Source of the DNA: CATQHS01 sp965203375
GTDB lineage: Bacteria > Actinomycetota > Acidimicrobiia > Acidimicrobiales > Aldehydirespiratoraceae
Assembly: GCA_965203375.1 (NCBI GenBank)
Contig: OZ241886.1
Location: 496,001 to 560,000, forward strand
Reading direction: 5' to 3'
DNA length: 64,000 bases
Position 1 is the first letter of the stretch, and every line of letters begins with the position of its first letter. This document shows, in pieces, positions 57,916 to 64,000 of the stretch. The notes under the pieces were generated by a model. That model saw only the letters and a list, made by a program, of their open reading frames with translations. It made no database searches and was not told the DNA's origin. Both the position numbers and the translations under genes were made by a program.

Positions 57916-58636
57916 CGCCGAAGAGGCGGCCGCCGCGGGCGCCGAAACCGAGCCGGCCGACGGGGCGGCCGACGGCGGCGGGGGCGACCCGGTCCGGGAG
58001 GAGCTGCTGGAGGCGCTGGGGGCCGAGCTGGGGCCGGCCCTGGTCGGCTCGGAGCTGCGGGCCGGGCGCGACCTGTGCATCAGGGTCGAGCGCGGGGCCT
58101 GGGGGCCGCTGGCCGAGTACCTGCGCTCGGGGCTGGGCTTCGGGTACTTCAGCTTCCTGTCGGCTATCGACTGGCTGCCGTCGCCGTTCGGGCGGGACAT
58201 GGACAGCCAGGTCGACAACGCCCTCGACCCCCCCGAGCCCAAAGACCCCGGGCCCACCCAGACCGGGGCGGCGGGCGGCGACACCCGCTTCCAGTTGCTG
58301 GCCCGGGTGAACGACCCGGCCGGGCGCCGCTCGCTGACGGCCAAGGCCGACCTGCCCGACGACGACCTGCGGGCCGCGAGCTGGACGCCGGTCTACCCCG
58401 GCGCCGACTGGCACGAGCGCGAGGCCTGGGAGATGTTCGGCATCGATTTCGACGGCCACCCCGGGCTGCGCCACATCTACCTGCCCAGCCAGTTCGAGGG
58501 CAACCCGCTGCGCAAGGACTACCCCCTGCTGGCCCGGCGGGTGAAGCCCTGGCCCGGGATCGTGGACATGGAGCTGATGCCCGGCGAGGACCCCGCCGCC
58601 GACGCCGCCGACACCGACGGGGCGGAGGGCCCGTGA
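57893..58636 (+). CDS. nuoC: NADH-quinone oxidoreductase subunit C, second copy
   Basis: 247 residues from a GTG overlapping nuoB2 by 23 bases. The signature EREAWEMFGIDFDGHPGLRHIYLP and GNPLRKDYPLLARRVKPWPG is at the C-terminus. The N-terminal part is longer than NuoC1 and includes an acidic Ala/Glu start (AEEAAAAGAETEPADGAADG) and VDNALDPPEPKDPGPTQT, both unusual. Peripheral-arm subunit. Its stop overlaps a 14-codon spacer frame. Confidence 0.93.
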   Translation: MSRLSSVDAEEAAAAGAETEPADGAADGGGGDPVREELLEALGAELGPALVGSELRAGRDLCIRVERGAWGPLAEYLRSGLGFGYFSFLSAIDWLPSPFGRDMDSQVDNALDPPEPKDPGPTQTGAAGGDTRFQLLARVNDPAGRRSLTAKADLPDDDLRAASWTPVYPGADWHEREAWEMFGIDFDGHPGLRHIYLPSQFEGNPLRKDYPLLARRVKPWPGIVDMELMPGEDPAADAADTDGAEGP

Positions 58637-58677
58637 CCGCGGCGACCGGCGGGCCTGCGAGAGGGGAGCGCCCGTGA
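58633..58677 (+). other. Coupled spacer mini-ORF (14 codons) duplicating the nuoD2 start
   Basis: GTGA overlaps at both ends (58633 and 58674). cccgtgaccgcggt/cccgtgaccgcggc occurs at each junction; it reads VTAAT.., echoing VTAVA of nuoD2. Confidence 0.5.
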
Positions 58678-59852
58678 CCGCGGTCGCCCCCGCCGCGGGC
58701 GAGCAGCTCCGCTACATCGCGGGCCAGGCCGCCGACGCCCGGGTCAACCTCGAGATCGAGACCGAGGGCATGACCCTCAACATCGGCCCCCAGCACCCGG
58801 CCACCCACGGCACCCTGCGGATCGTGGCCAAGCTCGACGGCGAGCAGGTGATCGCGGCCGAGCCGGTGATGGGCTACATGCACCGCGGCTACGAGAAGCT
58901 GGCCGAGGTGAGGACCTACCCCCAGGTCACCACTCTCATAAACCGCATCGACTGGCTGGGCAGCTTCGCCAACGAGGTGCCGTTCATCCTGGCCGCCGAG
59001 CAGCTCATGGAGGTGGAGGCCCCGCCCCGGGCCCAGTGGATCCGCACCGTGCTGTTCGAGCTCAGCCGCATCGCCAACGTCACCCTGTTCTTGGGCGACA
59101 TGGCCGTGCAGGTGGGGGCCATCACCCCGGTCTTCTTCGCCTTCCGCGACCGCGAGCACGTGCTCAACCAGATAGAGGCGGCCACCGGGGGCCGGTTCCA
59201 CCCCAACTTCGACCGCATCGGCGGGCTCAAGGACGACCTCCCGGCCGGGTGGGCGGCCGAGACCAAGCAGGCCCTCAAGAAGATCCGCAACTTCTGCGAC
59301 CAGATCGAGGAGCTGGTGGAGGGCAACGAGATATTCCAGGCCCGCACCCGGGGCATAGGCGTGATCCCGGCCGAGGTCGGGCTGGGTTACGGGCTCTCCG
59401 GCGCCAACATCCGGGCCTCGGGCGTGGACTGGGACCTGCGCCGCGACGCCCCCTGCGGCCTGGTCCACGACCAAGTCGACTGGAGGGTGTGGACCCATCC
59501 CGACGGCGACTCCTTCGCCCGCTTCTGGGTGCGGCTCCAGGAGACCCGAGAGGCGACGAGGATCGTGGAGCAGCTCCTCGACGGGTTGCCGTCGGGGCCG
59601 ATCATGGCCAAGGTGCCCCGCATCATCAAGGTGCCGGCCGGCGAGGCCTACGTCGAGACCGAGAACCCGCTGGGGATCATGGGCTACTACGTGGTGTCCA
59701 AGGGCGATCTGGGGCCGTTCCGGGTGAAGATCCGCTCGGCGTCGTTCTCCAACGTGTCCATCACCCCGTGGCTGCTCAAGGGGGTGTACGTGCCCGACAT
59801 CATCACCATCCTGGGCAGCCTGTACTTCATCCTCGGAGACATCGACCGATGA
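58674..59852 (+). CDS. nuoD: NADH-quinone oxidoreductase subunit D, second copy
   Basis: 392 residues, without the acidic extension of the first copy. MTLNIGPQHPATHGTLRIV with the quinone-site histidines opens the domain; YMHRGYEKLAEVRTYPQV, IDWLGSFANEVPFILAAEQLM, and VSITPWLLKGVYVPDIITILGSLYFILGDIDR follow. HVLNQIEAATGGRFHPNFDRIGG is present. Complete. It should form the quinone-reducing module with NuoB2, NuoC2 and NuoH2. Clearly divergent from NuoD1 along the whole length. Confidence 0.95.
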   Translation: MTAVAPAAGEQLRYIAGQAADARVNLEIETEGMTLNIGPQHPATHGTLRIVAKLDGEQVIAAEPVMGYMHRGYEKLAEVRTYPQVTTLINRIDWLGSFANEVPFILAAEQLMEVEAPPRAQWIRTVLFELSRIANVTLFLGDMAVQVGAITPVFFAFRDREHVLNQIEAATGGRFHPNFDRIGGLKDDLPAGWAAETKQALKKIRNFCDQIEELVEGNEIFQARTRGIGVIPAEVGLGYGLSGANIRASGVDWDLRRDAPCGLVHDQVDWRVWTHPDGDSFARFWVRLQETREATRIVEQLLDGLPSGPIMAKVPRIIKVPAGEAYVETENPLGIMGYYVVSKGDLGPFRVKIRSASFSNVSITPWLLKGVYVPDIITILGSLYFILGDIDR

Positions 59853-59935
59853 CCGGCACGGCGGCGACCGGCGCGGCGGGGGCGGCGATGACCGCCGGTT
59901 TCGCCGCCGGCGCCGCCGCGGGGGCGCGGCCATGA
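59849..59935 (+). other. Coupled spacer mini-ORF (28 codons) between nuoD2 and nuoH2
   Basis: ATGA overlaps at both ends (59849, 59932). atgaccggcac begins both the mini frame and nuoH2, and atgaccgcc recurs inside. The frame is an Ala/Gly repeat (MTGTAATGAAGAAMTAGFAA). Confidence 0.5.
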
Positions 59936-60969
59936 CCGGCACCCTCGTCTTGGGCGAGCTGGCCTGGTGGCAGCAGACCTCCATCCGGGTGATCGTCGGG
60001 CTGGTGGCCGTGCTCATCCCGGCCGGGACCCTGGTGTATCTGCACCTGTTCAAGCTGGTGAGCTTCATGCAGAGCCGCCTCGGCCCCATGGAGGCCGGCC
60101 CCTACGGCTCGCTGCAGCTCTTGGCCGAGGTGGGCAAGTTCACCCAGAAGGAGGACATCGTCCCCCGGCGGGCCGACCGGTTCGTGTTCAAGGCCGCCCC
60201 CTTCGTGGTGCTGGTGTCCACCTTCCTGCTGGTGGTGGTGCTGCCCGGCGGCCCCGACGCCTTCTTCATAGACAACGACCTGGGCATCTACCTGGCCCTG
60301 GCCGTCAGCTCGGTGTCGGTGATCGGCATCCTGATGGCGGGCTGGGGCTCGGCCTCCAAGTACTCGCTGATGGGCGGCCTGCGGGCCACCGGCCAGCTCA
60401 TCGCCTACGAGCTGCCGCTGATCCTGGCCGTGGTCGGGGTGGTGATCCAGGCCGAGACCATGAACATGCAGAGCATCGTGCTGGCCCAGGCCGAGGGCGA
60501 GATCTTCGGCTGGGGCGGCATCGGCAACCCCTTCGTCATCACCCAGTTCGTGGGGTTCGCGGTGTTCATGATCGCCATGCAGGCCGAGCTCACCCAGACC
60601 CCCTTCGACATGCCGGTGGCCGAGTCGGAGCTGGTCACCGGCTACATGACCGAGTACTCGGGCCTGCGGTTCCTGCTGTTCTTCATCGGCGAGTTCGCCA
60701 CCGCGGGCGTGTTCTCGGCCATCGCCGCAGTGCTGTTCCTGGGCGGCTGGTACGTGCCCGGCCTCGACCCGGCCGACAACCTGTTCAACGTGCTGGGGCC
60801 GATGGTGCTGATGGTCAAGATCGTCGGCCTGTCGTTCCTCATCTTCTGGTTCCGATTCACCTTCCCCCGCTTCCGCGAGGACCAGCTCCAGCGCCTGGCC
60901 TGGAAGTTCCTCATCCCCATCGCCCTGGCCAACATCGTCGTAACCGGCATCCTCAAAGTCCTGGTCTGA
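59932..60969 (+). CDS. nuoH: NADH-quinone oxidoreductase subunit H, second copy
   Basis: 345 residues with about eight spans. LFKLVSFMQSRLGPMEAGPYGSLQLLAEVGKF, KEDIVPRRADRFVFKAAPFVV, AYELPLILAVVGVVI, and QAELTQTPFDMPVAESELVTGYMTEYSG are the family blocks; RFTFPRFREDQLQRLAWKFLIP closes the core. No C-terminal tail. It is the last gene of the partial cluster; no nuoI, J, K, L, M, N, E, F or G follows or precedes in this cluster. Confidence 0.95.
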   Translation: MTGTLVLGELAWWQQTSIRVIVGLVAVLIPAGTLVYLHLFKLVSFMQSRLGPMEAGPYGSLQLLAEVGKFTQKEDIVPRRADRFVFKAAPFVVLVSTFLLVVVLPGGPDAFFIDNDLGIYLALAVSSVSVIGILMAGWGSASKYSLMGGLRATGQLIAYELPLILAVVGVVIQAETMNMQSIVLAQAEGEIFGWGGIGNPFVITQFVGFAVFMIAMQAELTQTPFDMPVAESELVTGYMTEYSGLRFLLFFIGEFATAGVFSAIAAVLFLGGWYVPGLDPADNLFNVLGPMVLMVKIVGLSFLIFWFRFTFPRFREDQLQRLAWKFLIPIALANIVVTGILKVLV

Positions 60970-60999
60970 CCCCGCCGCCCCTGCAGACTCTGGCCGGAC

Positions 61000-61070
61000 C
61001 TGCCAGGACCTGCCAAAAAGTTGGCAGATATCTGCCACAAGTTGGCAGTCGTTTGGCAGACGTTCGGCAT
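61000..61070. promoter_or_regulatory. Array of TTGGCAG/CTGCCAA boxes at helical spacing
   Basis: Boxes: CTGCCA (61000), CTGCCAA (61010), TTGGCAG (61021), CTGCCA (61032), TTGGCAG (61042), TTGGCAG (61053) and a weaker TTCGGCA (61063). Start-to-start distances are 10, 11, 11, 10, 11 and 10 bases. The middle two form a perfect 16-bp palindrome TGGCAGATATCTGCCA. It lies between nuoH2 and the secreted-protein gene. A multimeric or cooperative regulator site facing one side of the helix is the simplest reading. Confidence 0.6.
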
Positions 61071-61168
61071 CGGAGAGGTGGTAGGCAGGGACCGTTACAC
61101 CCGAACTAGGCCCAGCCGGCTCCACCCGGAACCGGCGTGCGGGCTGAAACCTCCGAAAGGAACCAGTC

Positions 61169-61819
61169 ATGGGTAACTGGAAAACATGGAAGATCGCCAA
61201 GATCGCTATGGCGGCGCTAGCAGTGGTGTCCCTGACGGCGACTGTTGCGGCGTCAACGGCCGGCGCACAGGAAGAACCAGCGGCCGCAGACCAACCGACA
61301 CTGAGCCACCAGAGCGGTTGGTCCGCCCTTGCGCCCTCATCCGAGTGGTCTGCCCCCGCTCAAGACTCCGGGCGCGAATCGAGTGTGACGGCCCTCTGGC
61401 CATGGTCGTCGCCCTGCCGTCACGAGGCAGAAGGTGACCGTCCTCACATCTCACGCTATCGTGGCTTCGAAGAAGCTTCGGTGCATGGCTGGTGGAATGC
61501 CCTCAACAATGATTGTCCAGAAAAGGCCGATGTTTGGGTGGAGCTTCAGGCGGTGCGTTGCACTGAGCTTGGTATATTGGAATACTGCAGATGGAAGAAG
61601 GTAGATAAGTCACCAACTGCGCGGATAAAGCCTAAGTTCACCAATAATATAGAAAATCGTAGCTATGGAAGAGTGAACGCCCGGCGGGTCTGCACTTCTA
61701 CCAGGAAAGTCCGTTGGCGAGCTATAGTCGATGTCGACATCCCTGGTCAGATTGATGGATCTGAGAAGTTCTACTCCAGAGAGGTCGTCCTCAAATGTTA
61801 TCCTCCCCCTCCCGACTAA
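61169..61819 (+). CDS. Secreted protein of unknown function
   Basis: 216 residues. Basic N-terminus then a signal peptide (about residues 10-33, IAKIAMAALAVVSLTATVAA, cleavage near AGAQ). An unstructured Ser/Gln/Ala/Pro stretch follows to about residue 90. The mature C-terminal domain (HISRYRGFEEASVHGWWNALNNDC to VVLKCYPPPPD) has several cysteines that could pair. ADVWVELQAVRC and RWRAIVDVDIPG suggest a beta-rich fold of the kind seen in secreted actinobacterial proteins; I do not recognise a family. The 5' half is GC-rich and the 3' half distinctly AT-richer. A GAAAGGA site precedes the ATG. It may be under control of the upstream box array. Confidence 0.7.
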   Translation: MGNWKTWKIAKIAMAALAVVSLTATVAASTAGAQEEPAAADQPTLSHQSGWSALAPSSEWSAPAQDSGRESSVTALWPWSSPCRHEAEGDRPHISRYRGFEEASVHGWWNALNNDCPEKADVWVELQAVRCTELGILEYCRWKKVDKSPTARIKPKFTNNIENRSYGRVNARRVCTSTRKVRWRAIVDVDIPGQIDGSEKFYSREVVLKCYPPPPD

Positions 61820-61822
61820 AGA

Positions 61823-62143
61823 TATCAGTTCGCGTGAGGTTGTTGGCGCGTGATGCGGGCGTGCCGCCGACTGCGGTCCGGACCTCGCTTCGTGGTGCGC
61901 CGCAGCCGACAGATCCGCTCCTCGGTCCCCGCGTCGGTGCGCCGCGGCGACCGGTTCGGCCGCGAGCTGCGATCTGTCAGCCCCGCATCGCCGTGCTCGA
62001 CCCAGCGGCCCCCACCACTTGGTGACCGTGCCCCGAGACAGCCTCATCTGGCGGGTTGCCTCGGCCTGGGGCTCCCCCGCGGCCACCCGCCGGACCAGCA
62101 ACAGCCACCCCGCGGGAGTCAAACGTGCATTAGCGTGCGACAT
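61823..62143 (-). pseudogene. Frameshifted 5' remnant of an IS481-type transposase
   Basis: From the ATG at 62143 the frame reads MSHANARLTPAGWLLLVRRV and LSRGTVTKWW, the helix-turn-helix start of IS481-family transposases. One extra base then breaks the frame: the next frame reads GRWVEHGDAGLTDRSSRPNR and ERICRLRRTTKRGPDRS before decaying. The DDE catalytic domain is absent. tgtcacatcccac upstream on the same strand (about 62170 downward) resembles an element end. It abuts the secreted-protein gene. Confidence 0.8.
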
Positions 62144-62258
62144 CGAGCCCCCTGTGCTCGTGGGATGTGACAATCACCGCACTCGCACAGGAGGCTCACC
62201 CCATCGCGCTGCTACCAACCTCTGTGTCCAGTACAGTTAGCCTCTAACTTGCCGGGCT
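62144..62258. other. Intergenic region at the old element end
   Basis: Contains the probable left end of the IS481 remnant on the minus strand and the start region of the repeat-protein gene. Nothing else was recognised. Confidence 0.4.
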
Positions 62259-62273
62259 GTGTGGAGGCGAGCT

Positions 62274-63356
62274 GTGGTAGATGTTGTTGCGCTGGGGGCG
62301 ATAGTTGAGTCTGAGGACTTGACAGCCCCGCCGCGGCTTCCGACGCTTGATGAGGGAGGTTATGTCCGTCCTTGGACTCCAGAGGAACTTGATGCCTATC
62401 TCCGGGCGCGGGATCGTGTTTTTGCTGAGGACTACGTCTATCCGCCAGATCGTCGTACTGGCATCATAAAATTTGGGTCGGTTAGGAAACTAGCTAAACT
62501 CGGTTTTAAGAGTGGCTTTTGTGTGGGCCCGCCTGAAACAATGATGGCGGGGCGGCGGAAGACGCTCGAGTCGGGGAGTCTGAGCTTATATGCGGAGGAA
62601 TTTGCAGACTTGAGTGACGGCCAGCGCGTAATCCTGAAGGACGACCGCGGCTGGTCTGACAGATCGGACAGGTTGGCCATTGGGTGCGATCTCACCCTAC
62701 AGGCTATTAGAATTCTTGACCCGGATGGCAAGGAGTTCTGGATGAAGTGGGTAGTTGAGCGGTTGTGCTTTCTGGGCATTGACGTCGACCCGGTGTCGGT
62801 TCAGGCTGCGCCCTTTAAAGTTGAGTTTGGGCCCCGCATCCAACGAGAATTGTGGCAACGCGAATCTGGCGGTTGGACGTCGGTGCTGGATATTATTGCA
62901 CTGGGGGCAATAGTTGAGACGGAGGATCTGACGGCCCCTCCGCGGCATCCGAAGTTCACTAATCTGGGTTATACTCACCCTCTGACTCCAGAGAATCTTG
63001 AAGCTGCCATACCAGAGTCGCGGCGAAGGATGCTTAAGTCGGGGGCGCTTAGCTTTTACGCGGAGGAGTTCGCGGACTTGAGCGACGGCCGGCGCGTGAT
63101 CTTGCAAGATAACCGCAGTTGGTATCTAGACAGTTCGTGGAAATCGGCTATTGGGCGCGATCTCACCGAACGTGCCATTTGGATTCTGAAACCGAATGAC
63201 CCGAATGACAAGGGGTCCTGGGTGGAGTGGATTGTAAGGCGGTTGCGCTCCCTGGGCACCGATGTCGATCCGGTGTCAGTTCGTGCCGCGCCCCTTAATG
63301 TTGAGTTTGGTCCCCGCGTCCGACGCGAGCTGCGGCAACGCAAACCCGGCGGGTAG
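62274..63356 (+). CDS. Two-unit tandem repeat protein of unknown function
   Basis: 360 residues from the GTG at 62274; a GTG at 62259 is also in frame. Two homologous units are fused: unit 1 about 203 codons (to 62876), unit 2 160 codons (62877-63353). Each unit begins with a VxxxALGAIVE and SEDLTAPPR motif. It contains SLYAEEFADLSDGRRVIL-like and a WV-ERL-FLGIDVDPVSV block, and ends EFGPR..RELxQR. Unit 2 lacks an internal segment of about 43 residues. The frame ends at a single TAG (63354-63356), after which a third unit continues in the same frame. AT-richer codon use. No signal peptide or catalytic motif recognised; immunity-protein-like arrays are one possibility. Confidence 0.6.
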   Translation: MVDVVALGAIVESEDLTAPPRLPTLDEGGYVRPWTPEELDAYLRARDRVFAEDYVYPPDRRTGIIKFGSVRKLAKLGFKSGFCVGPPETMMAGRRKTLESGSLSLYAEEFADLSDGQRVILKDDRGWSDRSDRLAIGCDLTLQAIRILDPDGKEFWMKWVVERLCFLGIDVDPVSVQAAPFKVEFGPRIQRELWQRESGGWTSVLDIIALGAIVETEDLTAPPRHPKFTNLGYTHPLTPENLEAAIPESRRRMLKSGALSFYAEEFADLSDGRRVILQDNRSWYLDSSWKSAIGRDLTERAIWILKPNDPNDKGSWVEWIVRRLRSLGTDVDPVSVRAAPLNVEFGPRVRRELRQRKPGG

Positions 63357-64000
63357 GTGTCAGTGTTGGAAGTTGTTGCGCTGGGGGCGATAGTTGAGTC
63401 TGAAGACTTGACCGCCCCTCCGCGGCTTCCGAAGCTTGACATGGGGGGTTACGTCCGTCCTTGGACTACAGAGGAACTTGACGACTATCTCCGGGCGCGA
63501 GATCGCGTCTTCGCTGAGGACTACGTCTATCCTTCGGATCACAGCACTGGCATCGTCAAGCTCGGGTGGGCTAATCTGATGAGGAAACTAGCGCAACTCG
63601 GTGGTAAGGTGGTCTTTTGTACGGGTCCGCCTGAGACGATGATGGCGGAGCGGCGGAAGATGTTTGAGTCGGATGAACTGAGCTTATATGCGGAGGAGTT
63701 CGCGGATCTTAGCGATGGCCGCCGCGTGATTCTGAAGGATGACCGCGGTTGGAGTCTTGGGCCTACTCATCGCCAGGACAGTTCGTGGAAGTTCGACAAT
63801 GGATGCGCATTGACTTTTGATGCGGCAACCATTCTTGAACCAGATTATAAGGAGTTATGGTTGGAGTGGGTGGTTGAGCGGTTGGGTTTCTTTGGTGTTG
63901 ATGTTGATCTGGTGTCGGTTCATGCTGCGCCTTTTCGGGTGGAGTTCAGCCCCCATGTGCAGCGCGAGTTGCGGCAACGCAAACCCGACAGACAGGTGCC
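63357..64000 (+). CDS. Third repeat unit, truncated by the window end
   Basis: The frame continues directly after the TAG with a GTG (63357) and remains open to the window end (214 codons). It is a full copy of the unit-1 type (RPWTTEELDDYLRARDRVF, AEDYVYPSDHSTGIVK, SLYAEEFADLSDGRRVILKD). At its end the codon aligned with the TAG of unit 2 reads CAG, so it appears to run into a fourth unit outside the window. It could be a separate gene with its own GTG start or a continuation of the previous frame. Confidence 0.6.
   Translation, partial: MSVLEVVALGAIVESEDLTAPPRLPKLDMGGYVRPWTTEELDDYLRARDRVFAEDYVYPSDHSTGIVKLGWANLMRKLAQLGGKVVFCTGPPETMMAERRKMFESDELSLYAEEFADLSDGRRVILKDDRGWSLGPTHRQDSSWKFDNGCALTFDAATILEPDYKELWLEWVVERLGFFGVDVDLVSVHAAPFRVEFSPHVQRELRQRKPDRQV

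Noticed and set aside
57059..60969. Second nuo cluster considered as decaying pseudogenes
   Set aside because: All five frames are intact with cofactor and quinone-site residues and tight start/stop overlaps, so degradation is not supported.

Overview
The window is very GC-rich, densely packed DNA from a high-GC Gram-positive bacterium. An actinobacterium of the Acidimicrobiia type fits best: cofC (coenzyme F420), a MshB/Mca-like PIG-L deacetylase, a CtpE-like ATPase, 13E12/DUF222 HNH and YceI genes, a complete 14-gene NADH:quinone oxidoreductase operon and a cytochrome bc operon whose subunits carry a VPEHLL-type N-terminal motif. The taxonomic placement is inference.

Layout. 1-1158: 3' part of acetyl-CoA synthetase. 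1264-4995: an AT-richer carbamoyltransferase cassette (SGNH-like, SxtJ-like, DUF5989, carbamoyltransferase), preceded by a 64-bp decayed copy of the 3' end of htpX, whose intact copy lies at 5147-6001. 6106-22091: mostly housekeeping genes (yajQ, tRNA-Tyr, diacylglycerol kinase, CtpE-like ATPase, PIG-L, cofC, gpsA, rnhB, YceI, pgi), with accessory islands holding P-loop ATPases, a DUF4268 protein and a short antitoxin-like ORF. 21273-28326: cytochrome bc complex with a split, b6-type cytochrome b, a separate subunit IV, Rieske protein, two cytochromes c, a ferredoxin and two unrecognised membrane proteins. 28397-44325: nuoA-N in canonical order. 44418-46291: coiled-coil protein and a second P-loop ATPase. 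46484-54219: a sugar uptake and oxidation cluster (aldo/keto reductase, PhyH dioxygenase, fuconolactonase-like hydrolase, Gfo/Idh/MocA dehydrogenase, L-rhamnose mutarotase, ABC importer). 54352-56854: DUF1648 membrane protein and HNH endonuclease. 57059-60969: a second, partial nuo cluster holding only A, B, C, D and H. 61169-64000: AT-richer accessory DNA with a secreted protein, a frameshifted IS481 transposase remnant and a tandem array of a roughly 160-200-residue unit running off the window.

Working together, the bc and nuo operons encode most of an aerobic menaquinone-linked electron transport chain. The most unusual signal is in their spacers. Wherever two adjacent genes are separated, the gap is usually a small reading frame that begins on the upstream stop codon (ATGA, GTGA, TTGA or TGATG) and ends on the downstream start codon. 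These frames are often visibly made from tandem copies of the downstream gene's first codons. The same architecture occurs in unrelated operons of both strands across the window.

Other notable signals are nested AT-rich palindromes in front of three P-loop ATPase genes, a seven-box TTGGCAG array with one box per helical turn (61000-61070), and a repeat-protein frame interrupted by a single TAG (63354-63356).
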